Shown here: piece after piece, positions 7,933-16,819 of the stretch
Layout: each line of letters begins with the position of its first letter
Numbering within the stretch: the first letter of the stretch is position 1
Assembly: GCA_005888315.1 (NCBI GenBank)
Contig: VAWH01000048.1
Span: 10,062 to 55,011, forward strand
Direction of reading: 5' to 3'
DNA from: Actinomycetota bacterium
GTDB taxonomy: Bacteria; Actinomycetota; Thermoleophilia; Gaiellales; Gaiellaceae
Length of the DNA stretch: 44,950 nt
Made by a program: the position numbers and the translations under genes
Notes under the pieces: generated by a model
The model's input: only the letters and a program-made list of their open reading frames with translations
What the model was told of the DNA's origin: nothing
Database searches by the model: none

Positions 7933-9016
7933 GAGCTTCTCCGCCCAGGAGCACGCGCTCGATTTCGAGGCTGTCGTCGAGGACGATGAGGTCTGCCGGC
8001 AGCCCGACGGCCAGACGACCCGCGTTCGGCTCGGCGATCACCCGCGCCGGCACCGCGGTGGCGGCCGTCAGGGCGTCCTCCAGGGGCACGCCGAGGCTGT
8101 GGAGGTTGCGAACGGCTTCGATCATCGTCAGCAGCGAGCCGGCGAGGACGCCGTCGGGCCCCCGCGCGACGCCGTCGCGGACCGAGACTTCGAGGCCGCC
8201 GAGGCTGTAGGCCCCGTCGGCTCCGACGGCTCCGGCGCCGGCGATCGCGTCGGTGACGAGCGCGACACGACCCGCGGCCGCGCGCCAGACCACCTTCGCC
8301 GTCTCGTCGGCGAGGTGGATACCGTCGACGATGATCTGGACGACCACATCCTCGCGTGCGAGCGCTGCGCCGACGAGCCCAGGGTCGCGATGACGCAGGG
8401 GCCGCATGGCGTTGAAGAGATGCGTCACGGTTCGGATGCCGCGATCGAACGCGGCGTCGGCCTCGTCGGCGGTGGCGTCCGTGTGCCCGCAGGAGACGGT
8501 GATCCCGCGCAGCTGCAGGAGGTCGATCAGCTCCTCCGCGCCGGGCAGCTCCGGCGCGAGCGTGACCAATCGCACAGGCCCGGCGCCGATCAGACGCTCG
8601 AGCAGCGCGGGGTCCGGATCGCGGCGCCAGGCGGGCGGATGGGTCCCCAGCCGGGTCGAGGCAAGAAACGGCCCTTCCAGGTGGACGCCGAGGATGCTCG
8701 GACCGCCGTCGGCCCGCGGAAGCTCGCGCAGGGCGAGGAGCAGGTGCTCCTCGGGGCCGGTGATGAACGTCGGCAGATACGACGTCACGCCGCTCTCGAG
8801 CAGGGCGTCGCCCGCCTTCCGGAATCCGTCCGCATCGGCTTCGAGCAGATCGACGCCGCCGAAGCCGTTCACCTGGAGGTCGACGAAGCCGGGCGCGGCG
8901 ATCCCGCGTCCGTTCCGCGAGGCGAGGCCGTAGCCGGTGATCGTGCCGTCGGCGACCTCGACGTCGCCGGAGACAAAGCGGCCATCGACGAGCGCGGCCG
9001 AGACGCCGAGCCTCAT
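7919..9016 (-). CDS. nagA: N-acetylglucosamine-6-phosphate deacetylase
   Basis: 365 residues of the amidohydrolase superfamily. PGFVDLQVNGFGGVD (residues 42-56) matches the E. coli-type N-terminal metal region without HxH. HLEGPFL carries Glu114, GHTDA His178, THLFNAM His199, DGIHL His234 and VTDAI the catalytic Asp256. These are the expected metal and substrate ligands, so the enzyme looks intact. It removes acetate from GlcNAc-6-P in the cytoplasm and hands glucosamine-6-P to the downstream SIS protein. Its ATG overlaps the murQ stop by 4 bases, so this is the middle gene of a murQ-nagA-SIS operon. Confidence 0.93.
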   Translation of the reverse strand: MRLGVSAALVDGRFVSGDVEVADGTITGYGLASRNGRGIAAPGFVDLQVNGFGGVDLLEADADGFRKAGDALLESGVTSYLPTFITGPEEHLLLALRELPRADGGPSILGVHLEGPFLASTRLGTHPPAWRRDPDPALLERLIGAGPVRLVTLAPELPGAEELIDLLQLRGITVSCGHTDATADEADAAFDRGIRTVTHLFNAMRPLRHRDPGLVGAALAREDVVVQIIVDGIHLADETAKVVWRAAAGRVALVTDAIAGAGAVGADGAYSLGGLEVSVRDGVARGPDGVLAGSLLTMIEAVRNLHSLGVPLEDALTAATAVPARVIAEPNAGRLAVGLPADLIVLDDSLEIERVLLGGEARVVA

Positions 9017-9936
9017 CGCAGCGCCTCTCGGACGTTGCCGGCGGCGCGCTCGAGCCGCTCCGTCGCCGAAGAGGCGTCGATGCCGGCGAGCAAGGAGACG
9101 ATCGCGATCTTCGCGTTGCCGCCGGCCGCTGCCAGCGCGCCATCGACGTCCTCGTCCGAGGCTCCGGTCGCGAGCTCGACGGCGCGGCGGGCACGGGTGC
9201 GGAGCTTCTCGTTCGTCGCGGCGACGTCGATCATCAGGTCGCCGAAGGTCTTGCCGAGCCGGATCATCGCGAGAGTCGAGATCGTGTTCAGGACGAGCTT
9301 CTGCGCCGTTCCGGCCTTCAGGCGCGTCGAGCCGGCGACGAACTCCGGGCCGACGACGACGGCCAGCTCGTGCTCGCAGATCCGCGCCAGTTCCGAATCC
9401 GGGGCGGATACGACGCAGGCTGTGAGGGCCCCGGCCGCAGCCGCCGACGCGAGTGCGCCGGTTACGTAGGGCGTGCGTCCGCTCGCGCTGACCCCGACGA
9501 CGGCGTCGTCCGCGGAGACGCCGAGCGCGCGGATTGCTTCGGCTCCCGCTCCCGCGTCATCCTCGGCTGCATCGCGTGCCGCTCCCGAGACCAGCCCTTC
9601 GCCCGCGACCAGTGCGACCACCTGTCCGGGGCGGGTCGAGAAAGTCGACTCGCACTCTCCGGCGTCGACGGCGGCAAGGGCGCCGGAGGTGCCCGCGCCG
9701 ACGTAGATCAGCCGCCCTCCGCCGCGAAGCTTCGCCACGACGGCGTCGACGACTCCCGCGAGCTTGTCGGAGATCGCGGCCACAGCCGCCGGGACCCTCG
9801 CGTCCTCCCCGTTCATCAGCTCGACGAGCTCGACGGTCGAGAGCGACTCGTAGTCCTTCGGCAAAGACGGCCGCCCTTCCGTCACCAGCTCGTCGAGCTC
9901 GCCTGAATCCTTGGTCGACGGATCTGCGGGCGACAC
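9013..9936 (-). CDS. murQ: N-acetylmuramic acid 6-phosphate etherase
   Basis: 307 residues with the MurQ layout: an N-terminal LVTEGRPSLPKDYESLSTVELVELMN lead, the SIS-fold sugar-phosphate loop VGAGTSGALAAVDAGE, VSASGRTPYVTGAL, and the very characteristic FVAGSTRLKAGTAQKLVLNT. A helical tail with a UBA-like bundle ends the protein. It splits the lactyl ether of MurNAc-6-P to give GlcNAc-6-P and D-lactate, feeding nagA. The usual TSGRLG loop reads TSGALA. The start is GTG 9936 with no ribosome binding site; a -10 box 6 bases upstream suggests a leaderless message. The DasR-like operator overlaps its -35. Confidence 0.92.
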   Translation of the reverse strand: MSPADPSTKDSGELDELVTEGRPSLPKDYESLSTVELVELMNGEDARVPAAVAAISDKLAGVVDAVVAKLRGGGRLIYVGAGTSGALAAVDAGECESTFSTRPGQVVALVAGEGLVSGAARDAAEDDAGAGAEAIRALGVSADDAVVGVSASGRTPYVTGALASAAAAGALTACVVSAPDSELARICEHELAVVVGPEFVAGSTRLKAGTAQKLVLNTISTLAMIRLGKTFGDLMIDVAATNEKLRTRARRAVELATGASDEDVDGALAAAGGNAKIAIVSLLAGIDASSATERLERAAGNVREALR

Positions 9937-9942
9937 GGAGCC

Positions 9943-9972
9943 AGTCTAAGCGCCGCGGGGCCATGTGGTCAA
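9943..9972 (-). promoter_or_regulatory. Putative leaderless murQ promoter
   Basis: On the minus strand: TTGACC (9972-9967), an 18-base spacer, TAGACT (9948-9943), then six bases to the GTG start. The -35 lies inside the operator at 9964-9979, so repressor binding would block RNA polymerase. Confidence 0.6.
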
Positions 9973-9979
9973 TACCACT
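9964..9979 (-). promoter_or_regulatory. DasR/NagR-type operator between murQ and the ATPase gene
   Basis: On the minus strand AGTGGTATTGACCACA matches 13 of 16 positions of the DasR-type box AGTGGTCTAGACCACT, as I recall that consensus. GTGGT and ACCAC are exact inverted half-sites. It lies between the two divergent arms of the locus and overlaps the murQ -35, so it could control both. Confidence 0.65.
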
Positions 9980-10059
9980 TCGATCGCTTTGGTTGCACTT
10001 TGGTCTTGCTTTTTCCCTAGACCGGTCCTATGCTCTTCTTCCGCGTCCGGCAAGGCGAC

Positions 10060-11259
10060 ATGGCGAACATCACGCTCGAGAACGTCTCGAAGATCTTCCC
10101 CGGCGGCATCGTCGCCGTCGACGACGTGACCCTCGAGATCGCGGACGGAGAGTTCGTCGTCCTCGTCGGCCCGTCCGGCTGCGGCAAGTCGACCCTGCTC
10201 CGGATGATCGCCGGTCTGGAGGAGGTGAGCGGCGGCCGCATCTCGATCGGCAGCGAGGAGGTCACCGACCTCGCGCCGCGCAGCCGCGACATCGCCATGG
10301 TCTTCCAGAGCTATGCGCTCTACCCGCACATGACTGTCCGGCAGAACATCGGCTACGGGCTGAAGGTTCGGCGGGCGCCGAAGGACGAGGCCAGGCGGCG
10401 TGTGGCGGAGGTGGCGGAGCTGCTAGGGCTCGAGGACCTGCTCGACCGACGGCCCGCCCACCTTTCCGGCGGGCAGCGCCAGCGGGTCGCGATGGGCCGC
10501 GCGATAGTCCGCGAGCCAAAGGCCTTTCTGATGGACGAACCGCTCTCGAACCTCGACGCCAAGCTGCGCGTGGGCATGCGCGCTTCGCTCGCCCAGCTGC
10601 ACACGCGACTCGGCACGACGACCGTCTATGTCACGCACGACCAGACGGAGGCCATGACGCTCGGGCAGCGGGTCGCGGTGCTCCGGGACGGCCGCATCCT
10701 CCAGGTCGACACGCCCCAGCGCCTCTACCACGAGCCACGGGACGTCTTCGTCGCCGCCTTCATCGGCACGCCCGCGATGAACCTCGTCGAGGCGACGATC
10801 GACGGCGACGACGCTCTCTTCGGCCGTTTCCGCATTCCGCTCGACCCCGAGCGGCGGCCGGCTCTCGACCACCGCAAGGTCACACTCGGGATCCGGCCGG
10901 AAGCCTTCGAAGCGGCCGCTTCGGCACCGGCCGGAGCGCCGACGCTCGAGGTGGCGCCTGCTGTCGTCGAGGAGCTCGGCTCGGACGCGCACGTCTTCTT
11001 CCCCGTCGACGCGAAGCGAATCGGCTTGGACACGGGGCTGACGCAGGACGACGAAGGGACTTTCCTGGCGCAGGAGGAGGCGCTCTTCAGCGCGCGGATC
11101 GACCCGCGTGTGGACGCGGCCGTCGGGCGGCCCTTGACCCTCGCAGTCGACCCGGCCCGCTTTCACTTCTTCGACGTCGAGAGCGGCATCAGCCTCCTGC
11201 CGGCCACGCCGGCTGCCACCGAGCCGCTCCCCAATGAGCTTCAATCGGCGGCGCGATGA
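10060..11259 (+). CDS. Carbohydrate ABC transporter ATP-binding protein (MsiK/UgpC-like)
   Basis: 399 residues from ATG 10060 (AAGG upstream); an in-frame ATG at 10030 lacks a better ribosome site. Walker A is GPSGCGKST, the Q-loop [15 protein letters not shown], the signature [14 protein letters not shown], Walker [17 protein letters not shown] and the H-loop [11 protein letters not shown]. After about residue 240 comes a TOBE/OB-type regulatory domain ([11 protein letters not shown]), as in MalK, UgpC and the shared Streptomyces ATPase MsiK. It should energise the two permeases encoded at 13499 and 14461. In Streptomyces the ATPase is unlinked to the das genes; here it lies beside the regulator and overlaps it by 4 bases. 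Confidence 0.9.
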   Translation: MANITLENVSKIFPGGIVAVDDVTLEIADGEFVVLVGPSGCGKSTLLRMIAGLEEVSGGRISIGSEEVTDLAPRSRDIAMVFQSYALYPHMTVRQNIGYGLKVRRAPKDEARRRVAEVAELLGLEDLLDRRPAHLSGGQRQRVAMGRAIVREPKAFLMDEPLSNLDAKLRVGMRASLAQLHTRLGTTTVYVTHDQTEAMTLGQRVAVLRDGRILQVDTPQRLYHEPRDVFVAAFIGTPAMNLVEATIDGDDALFGRFRIPLDPERRPALDHRKVTLGIRPEAFEAAASAPAGAPTLEVAPAVVEELGSDAHVFFPVDAKRIGLDTGLTQDDEGTFLAQEEALFSARIDPRVDAAVGRPLTLAVDPARFHFFDVESGISLLPATPAATEPLPNELQSAAR

Positions 11260-12005
11260 CGAAGCAACGTGAGACGCGGGACCGCGTGCTCGAGCTGATC
11301 GAAGCGCTCGGGATCGGCGAAGCGATTCCCTCTGAGCGCCAGCTGACCGCCGATCTCGGCGTCTCGCGCCTGACCGTCCGGGCCGCCCTGGACGAGCTCG
11401 TCCGTGACGGCTACCTGATCCGCCGCCGAGGCTCGGGAACGTTCGTCAGCGAGCCCAAGATCGCGCAAGAGCTGACGATGACCTCCTTCACGGAGGACAT
11501 GCAGCGGCGGGGAATGCGGCCGGCGAGCCGGACCCTGGAGCTGAAGGTCATTCCCGCCGGGGCCCAGCTCGGACGGCTGCTGCACGTCTCCCCCTCGGAG
11601 CCGGTGGTGGTCGCGAAGCGGCTGCGCCTCGCCGACCACGAGACGATGGCGATCGAGACGCTGCATGTCCGGGAGTCGCTCGTACCCGGCTTGACGGCAG
11701 CCGACCTCCAAGAGCACTCCTTCTACGAGCTGCTCGAGAACCGCTACTCGACAACGGTCGCTGGTGGGGTGCAAACGATCGAGCCAACCGTGACGGACGC
11801 CGAGGAGTCCGAAGCCCTCGGCGTGCCGCTGCACTCGCCGGCGTTTCTGTTCGAGCGGGTGAGCCGGAACTCGAGCGGCGAGGTGGTCGAGTTCGTCCGC
11901 TCGATCTACCGCGGCGACCGATACCGGATCGTCACGGACCTGAGCACGCAGCCGGAAGCGAGAGACGTGCGGTCGACCCGAATTCCGCGCGTGGCAGCCT
12001 CGTAG
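11256..12005 (+). CDS. GntR-family (HutC/DasR-like) transcriptional regulator with UTRA domain
   Basis: 249 residues. The N-terminal winged helix (residues 5-75) reads [41 protein letters not shown], the standard GntR pattern. Residues about 90-240 form a UTRA effector domain ([67 protein letters not shown]). UTRA regulators of this type bind glucosamine-6-P or GlcNAc-6-P in DasR and NagR. Given murQ, nagA and nagZ around it, and DasR-like boxes at 9964, 12017 and 12069, it is the likely local repressor, released when amino-sugar phosphates build up. Confidence 0.9.
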   Translation: MTKQRETRDRVLELIEALGIGEAIPSERQLTADLGVSRLTVRAALDELVRDGYLIRRRGSGTFVSEPKIAQELTMTSFTEDMQRRGMRPASRTLELKVIPAGAQLGRLLHVSPSEPVVVAKRLRLADHETMAIETLHVRESLVPGLTAADLQEHSFYELLENRYSTTVAGGVQTIEPTVTDAEESEALGVPLHSPAFLFERVSRNSSGEVVEFVRSIYRGDRYRIVTDLSTQPEARDVRSTRIPRVAAS

Positions 12006-12016
12006 CGGTTCGCGAA

Positions 12017-12032
12017 AGTGGTCTTGACATCC
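12017..12032 (+). promoter_or_regulatory. DasR-like operator overlapping a -35 box
   Basis: AGTGGTCTTGACATCC matches 12 of 16 positions of the DasR-type box (the left half is exact). It contains TTGACA (12024-12029), a consensus -35, so binding would block the promoter of the binding-protein/permease/nagZ operon. No convincing -10 was found at 16-18 bases. Confidence 0.45.
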
Positions 12033-12068
12033 TCGCCGGGAGTGTGAGAAGGTGCGGAATTGTGGCGA

Positions 12069-12084
12069 AGTGGTATGTACCAAT
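12069..12084 (+). promoter_or_regulatory. DasR-like operator upstream of the binding-protein gene
   Basis: AGTGGTATGTACCAAT contains TGGTA/TACCA inverted half-sites and matches 12 of 16 positions of the DasR-type box. It lies 85 bases before the start of the gene at 12169 and 52 bases from the box at 12017, about five helical turns. Confidence 0.55.
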
Positions 12085-12168
12085 TCCTTGCCGCCTCACG
12101 CGGCATCCGCAGCGCCACGGGCGGATGAGTCTGCGCGGGCGGTTCACCGCGAAGCTGGGGGATCGTCA

Positions 12169-13467
12169 ATGAAAGCTCGCATCATCGCCGCTGTTGCGCT
12201 CGCGGCCGCGCTCTCTGTCGTGGTCTCGACCGCATCGGGCGGCAACAAATCGGCAAGTCAGGCCTCGGCGTCGAAGCTCGTCGTCTGGCTCCAGACCGAT
12301 GCACAGAACGGCTGGCCGACAGCGGTCGCCGGCGCGACCAGCGCGTTCAAGGCGCAGCATCCGGGCGTCGACGTCGAGATTCAGTACCAGGAGTGGACGA
12401 CCCATCTCCAGAAGTTCGACGCGTCGATCGCGGCGAACGACGTCCCCGACGTGATCGAGATGGGCAACACCGAGACGAGCAAGTACATGGCGGCCAGAGC
12501 GCTCTCGGCGTTGAAAGCGAAGAACTACCCGAACTCGCAGACGTGGCTGTCGGGGCTGAAGCAGTCGTGCACGTCCGGCGGCCACCTCTACTGCGTCCCG
12601 TACTACGCAGGTGCGCGTGCGGTGATCTACCGCAAGGATCTCTACCGGAGCGTCGGCGTCAAGGCGCCGCCGAAGACGTACGCCAAGTTCCTCGCGGTCG
12701 GCAAGAAGCTGATGAAGAAGTATGGGCACAACAAGAACTTCTCGGCCTTCTACGAGCCGGGCCAGAACTGGTACGTCGCCATGTCCTTCGTCGCCGACTA
12801 CGGCGGCCAGATTGCCGTCAGCAAGGGCGGCAGGTGGCAGGGCACCCTGAACACCCCGCAGGCGATCCAGGCCCTAACGGTGTTCAAGAAGATGGTGCGC
12901 AGCTTCTCACGCGCGAGTAAGACGACCGACGAGGCTCATCCCTATCCGAGCATCCCGTTCGCGAAGGGGCGCGTCGGCTCGTTCATCGGCAACGGCTGGG
13001 AATGGCCGTACGTGTTCAATCCGAAGGGCGGCGCTGCGCCGAAGTCCTTCGCAAAGAGGATGGGCGCCTACCCAATGCCGAGCCACATCCCGGGCCGGTA
13101 CACGCCGACCTTCCTCGGTGGCTCCGACCTGGCAATCCCGGCGCAGAGCAAGGACAAACAGCTCGCCGCCGACTGGATCAAGGCGTTCACGAGCTCGAAC
13201 TCCGAGACGATCATCGCGAAGGCCGGCAACATCGCCAACACGACGACGCTCGTCAACGTGAACAAGAGCAACCCGGCGCTGGCGCCGTTCGCCAAGGCCG
13301 CGAAGTACAGCTGGTTCGTGCCGACCGCCCCGAACTGGGTCAACGTGGAGAACGCCAACGTGCTCAAGAACATGTGCACGGCGATCCTCACGAACCGCAG
13401 CAGCGTGGCGAAAGCGGCAGGCAAGGCAAGCTCGCAGATCACGAAGATCCTGAACACCAAGTCGTGA
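12169..13467 (+). CDS. Extracellular sugar-binding protein of an ABC importer (DasA/NgcE-like, family 1)
   Basis: 432 residues from ATG 12169, chosen because GGGGGA lies 6 bases upstream and a signal peptide (MKARIIAAVALAAALSVVV) begins there. No lipobox Cys is present. The mature part is a family 1 solute-binding protein: LVVWLQTDAQNGWPTAVAGA, FKAQHPGVDVEIQYQEWTTH, DVPDVIEMGNTETSKY, YYAGARAVIYRKDLYRSVGV and FLGGSDLAIPAQSKDKQLAADW. It is followed by two permeases and a cytoplasmic GH3. In this setting the cargo is likely a GlcNAc-containing disaccharide or muropeptide sugar; chitobiose is the main alternative. Confidence 0.88.
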   Translation: MKARIIAAVALAAALSVVVSTASGGNKSASQASASKLVVWLQTDAQNGWPTAVAGATSAFKAQHPGVDVEIQYQEWTTHLQKFDASIAANDVPDVIEMGNTETSKYMAARALSALKAKNYPNSQTWLSGLKQSCTSGGHLYCVPYYAGARAVIYRKDLYRSVGVKAPPKTYAKFLAVGKKLMKKYGHNKNFSAFYEPGQNWYVAMSFVADYGGQIAVSKGGRWQGTLNTPQAIQALTVFKKMVRSFSRASKTTDEAHPYPSIPFAKGRVGSFIGNGWEWPYVFNPKGGAAPKSFAKRMGAYPMPSHIPGRYTPTFLGGSDLAIPAQSKDKQLAADWIKAFTSSNSETIIAKAGNIANTTTLVNVNKSNPALAPFAKAAKYSWFVPTAPNWVNVENANVLKNMCTAILTNRSSVAKAAGKASSQITKILNTKS

Positions 13468-13498
13468 ACGACGAGTTGGGAAGCGGGATGCTCTGCAA

Positions 13499-14464
13499 AT
13501 GAGCTCCCGCTCCCCGGCTGCCGCGGCGCCGCTCGCCGCTCCCTCCGTGTCGAGGCGCCGCCCGTTGGGGCGGCGCCTCAGACGCGCCGCCGCCCCATAT
13601 GCGCTTCTCCTCCCCGCCGCCGCGGTGATCGCGGCGGTGCTCGGCTACCCCCTCTACTACCTGGTCAGGCTGTCGTTCCAGCACTACGGCCTCTTCCAGC
13701 TCGTCCGGCACAAAGGCGAGTCGATCGGCACCGCCAACTACGCCGAGATCTTCCACGACTCGCTCTTCTGGCACGTCGTCCTGCGAACGATTGCCTTCAC
13801 CTTCGCCTGCGTCTCGCTCACGATCGTGCTCGGCACGCTGGTCGCGCTGCTCCTGACCAAGGTTGGGCCGTTCATCCGGCTCCTGCTGACAGCGGGCCTC
13901 ATCTTCGTCTGGGCCACGCCGGTCGTCGTCGCGGTCGACATCTGGCAGTGGATGGTCGACTACGAGTTCGGCGTCGCGAACTGGACGCTGACGGCACTCC
14001 ACCTCGGTGACTTCAACCACCACGACTGGTTCGCCAACCCGTGGAGCGGGTGGGCCGTGATCGTCTCGTTGATCGTCTGGGGCGCGATCCCGTTCGTCAC
14101 GATCACTCTCTACGCGGGCCTGACGCAGGTCTCACGCGACCTCACCGAGGCCGCCGCGATCGACGGCGCCAGCCCCTGGCGCTCCTTCCGCGACATCACC
14201 CTGCCGCTGCTGAAGCCGATCTACGTGATCCTGATCAGCCTCTCGATCATCTGGGACTTCCAGGTCTTCAACCAGGTCTGGATCATCCGGAACGGAAGCC
14301 CGTCGACGGACTACTACCTGATGTCGATCTATGCATACGTCGAGTCGTTCAAGATCAGCGAGTACGGGCTCGGGTCGGCGATCGCACTGGTGATGGTCGC
14401 GATCATGCTGCTGATCAGCTTCGTCTACATCCGGCAGATGGTGAGAATCGGGGACGCCGAATGA
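13499..14464 (+). CDS. Carbohydrate ABC transporter permease 1 (DasB/MalF-like)
   Basis: 321 residues with an Arg/Pro-rich cytoplasmic N-terminus of about 35 residues, then six predicted membrane helices. The ATPase-contacting EAA loop reads LTEAAAIDGASPWRSFRDITLPLLKPI (about residues 210-236). It also has a FGVANWTLTALHLGDF periplasmic stretch like other CUT1 permeases. It pairs with the next gene, whose ATG overlaps its stop by 4 bases (ATGA). Confidence 0.9.
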   Translation: MSSRSPAAAAPLAAPSVSRRRPLGRRLRRAAAPYALLLPAAAVIAAVLGYPLYYLVRLSFQHYGLFQLVRHKGESIGTANYAEIFHDSLFWHVVLRTIAFTFACVSLTIVLGTLVALLLTKVGPFIRLLLTAGLIFVWATPVVVAVDIWQWMVDYEFGVANWTLTALHLGDFNHHDWFANPWSGWAVIVSLIVWGAIPFVTITLYAGLTQVSRDLTEAAAIDGASPWRSFRDITLPLLKPIYVILISLSIIWDFQVFNQVWIIRNGSPSTDYYLMSIYAYVESFKISEYGLGSAIALVMVAIMLLISFVYIRQMVRIGDAE

Positions 14465-15348
14465 GCTCGCCGCTCGCCGGAGCACCCCTCGCCGGAGTCC
14501 CGGCGCGGGCGCGGCGGAGGCGCGGCGGCCGGCGCGGACGGCTCGGCTGGAACGCGCTCGGCCTCGCCGTGTTCGCGCTGATCATCTTCCCGGTCTACTG
14601 GATGATCGCCACGGCGTTCAAGCGCGGCTCCGACATCTTCGCCGACACGCCGGTCTGGTTCCCGATCCACCCGACTCTGTCCAACTTCACCGACGCGATC
14701 CACCGGCCGCACTTCTGGGCCGACGTCAAGAACAGCCTGATCATCGTCGGCTGTGTCGTTGCTCTCTCACTCGTGCTCGCCTTCCTCGCCGCGCTGGCAC
14801 TCGCGAAGTTCCGCTTCTACGGTCGCAAGGCGTTCATCGTCCTGATCATCGGCGTGCAGATGATCCCGCTGAACGCGCTGATCATCCCGATCTACCTCGT
14901 GCTCGCGAAAGCGAACCAGGTCGACAAGCTGAGCGGCGTCATCATCACGTACCTGACGTTCGTGCTCCCGTTCACCGTCTGGACGCTGCGCGGCTTCATG
15001 ATCGGCGTGCCGCGGGAGCTCGAGGAGGCGGCGCAGGTGGACGGATCGACGCGTTTCGGCGCCTTCGTGCGAGTGCTGCTGCCACTGATCGGCCCCGGCC
15101 TCGTCGCGACCTCGATCTTCGCCTTCATCCAGGCCTGGAACGAGTTCATCATGGCCTACGTCCTCCTGCACAGCCCCGAGAAACAGACGCTGACCGTCTG
15201 GCTCGCCTCGTTCACGACCAACCGCGGCACGGCCTGGGGACCCCTGATGGCCGGCGCGACCCTCACCGCGCTCCCGGTCGTGATCTTCTTCGTCGCGATT
15301 CAGCGCAAGATCGCCTTCGGCCTCACCGCCGGCGCGGTCAGGGGATGA
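14461..15348 (+). CDS. Carbohydrate ABC transporter permease 2 (DasC/MalG-like)
   Basis: 295 residues from ATG 14461, chosen for the ATGA overlap with the upstream permease; the frame is open further upstream, but that stretch lies in the preceding gene. After a basic N-terminus ([13 protein letters not shown]) there are six helices. The first ends VYWMIATAFKRGSDIF, a MalG-type signature. The EAA loop is LEEAAQVDGSTRFGAFVRVLLPLIGPG. The end AIQRKIAFGLTAGAVRG matches the CUT1 family C-terminus. It is coupled to nagZ by another 4-base overlap. Confidence 0.9.
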   Translation: MSSPLAGAPLAGVPARARRRRGGRRGRLGWNALGLAVFALIIFPVYWMIATAFKRGSDIFADTPVWFPIHPTLSNFTDAIHRPHFWADVKNSLIIVGCVVALSLVLAFLAALALAKFRFYGRKAFIVLIIGVQMIPLNALIIPIYLVLAKANQVDKLSGVIITYLTFVLPFTVWTLRGFMIGVPRELEEAAQVDGSTRFGAFVRVLLPLIGPGLVATSIFAFIQAWNEFIMAYVLLHSPEKQTLTVWLASFTTNRGTAWGPLMAGATLTALPVVIFFVAIQRKIAFGLTAGAVRG

Positions 15349-16757
15349 CGGACGAGCTCGATCGCGCCGCCGCAACCTGCCTCTTCCCCAGCTTCGACGG
15401 CATCATTGCTCCGGACTGGGTGCGCCGCTGGCTGGAACGCGGCCTCGGCGGCGTCGTCCTCTTCGCGCAGAACATAGAAAGCCCTGACCAGGTCTCGTCG
15501 CTGACGCGGTCGCTCCGCGCCGAGCGCCGAGAGCTCCTTGTCGCCACCGACGAGGAAGGCGGCGACGTCACCCGGCTCGAGGCCCGGACGGGCAGCTCGT
15601 ACCCCGGCAACTGGGCCCTCGGAGTCGTCGACGACCTCCCGCTGACGGAGGAGGTCGCAGCCTCGATAGGCGCCGAGTTGGCCGCGGTCGGGATCAACTT
15701 CGACTTCGCGCCGGTCGCGGACGTCAACTCGAACCCGGACAACCCGGTGATCGGGATCCGCTCCTTCGGCTCCGAGCCTGCGCTCGTCTCGCGCCACGTC
15801 GCCGCCTTCGTGGCCGGCCTGCAGCGCCGGGGAGTCGCCGCGTGCGCAAAACATTTCCCCGGGCACGGCGACACCTCGCAGGACTCGCACCTGGAGCTCC
15901 CCCTCGTCGGCGGCGACCTGGATCAGGGGCTCGCGCCGTTCCGGGCGGCAATCGCGGCCGGCGTCCGTTCGGTCATGACCGCGCACGTGCGCGTGCTGCC
16001 GCTCGACGACGAGCCCGCGACGCTGAGCCCGCGCATTTTGCAGGAGCTCCTGCGAGAGGAGCTCGGCTTCGGCGGGGTGGCGATCACGGACGCGCTCGAG
16101 ATGCGCGCGATCAGCGCATCCCTCGGCGTCGAAGAAGCCGCCGTCCGCGCGCTCGGCGCCGGCGCCGATGCCCTCTGCCTCGGCGCGCAGGTCGACGAGC
16201 AGCTCGTCGAATCCGTTCATCGCGTGATCCTCGGCGCGGTCACTTCCGGGCGCCTGGCGCTCGCACGCCTGCTGGAAGCCGCCGCTCGCGTCAGCGAACT
16301 CGCGGCCTGGGCCGCGCGGCCCTCGCCGGAACCACCCAGGCCGGAGCTCGGCACCGAGGTCGCGAGGCGAGCGCTCGAAGCGCACGGAAATGTCAGGATC
16401 TCGGGGCCACCGCTCGTCATCGAGCTTCGGCCGCCGTCTTCCATCGCCGCCGGCGAGCCGCGGCACAGCCTCGCCGACGTCGTCGCCGCGTCCGAGCGGA
16501 TCGTCCTCCGCGAGGGAGAGCCGATCCCGCCCACTGATGGGCGTCCGGTGGTGATCGTCGTCCGCGACGCGCATCGCCACGAGTGGCAGCGCGAGGCGGT
16601 CGAGCGACTTGTCGCGACTGTACCCCGGGCCGTCGTGGTCGAGGTCGGACTACCGCGCTGGCATCCTCAAGGAGCACGCTGGATCGCCACGCAGGGAAGC
16701 GGTCGAGCGAACCTCGAGGCGGCCGCAGCCGCACTGACCGAGGCTCGAGGCGTGTAA
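15345..16757 (+). CDS. nagZ: Cytoplasmic GH3 beta-N-acetylhexosaminidase (NagZ type)
   Basis: 470 residues. Residues 1-340 form the GH3 barrel: TDEEGGDVTRL (68-78), FAPVADVN (121-128), KHFPGHGDTSQDSH (169-182, with the NagZ Asp-His catalytic pair) and ITDALEM with nucleophile Asp249. A C-terminal alpha/beta domain of about 120 residues follows, as in the two-domain NagZ enzymes of Gram-positives. There is no signal peptide, so it acts inside the cell on an imported disaccharide, releasing GlcNAc from MurNAc or anhydro-MurNAc. The MurNAc released would then need phosphorylation before MurQ. It is the fifth gene after the regulator. Confidence 0.9.
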   Translation: MTDELDRAAATCLFPSFDGIIAPDWVRRWLERGLGGVVLFAQNIESPDQVSSLTRSLRAERRELLVATDEEGGDVTRLEARTGSSYPGNWALGVVDDLPLTEEVAASIGAELAAVGINFDFAPVADVNSNPDNPVIGIRSFGSEPALVSRHVAAFVAGLQRRGVAACAKHFPGHGDTSQDSHLELPLVGGDLDQGLAPFRAAIAAGVRSVMTAHVRVLPLDDEPATLSPRILQELLREELGFGGVAITDALEMRAISASLGVEEAAVRALGAGADALCLGAQVDEQLVESVHRVILGAVTSGRLALARLLEAAARVSELAAWAARPSPEPPRPELGTEVARRALEAHGNVRISGPPLVIELRPPSSIAAGEPRHSLADVVAASERIVLREGEPIPPTDGRPVVIVVRDAHRHEWQREAVERLVATVPRAVVVEVGLPRWHPQGARWIATQGSGRANLEAAAAALTEARGV

Positions 16758-16819
16758 CGCCCGTGCGCATGGGACGACTGAACCCCGACAAACCAGAGGG
16801 GTCGCAGAGAGGAGTGGCA

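Noticed and set aside
7739-9469. 576-residue open frame antisense to nagA and murQ
   Set aside because: The minus-strand genes have complete catalytic motifs; the antisense frame has none.
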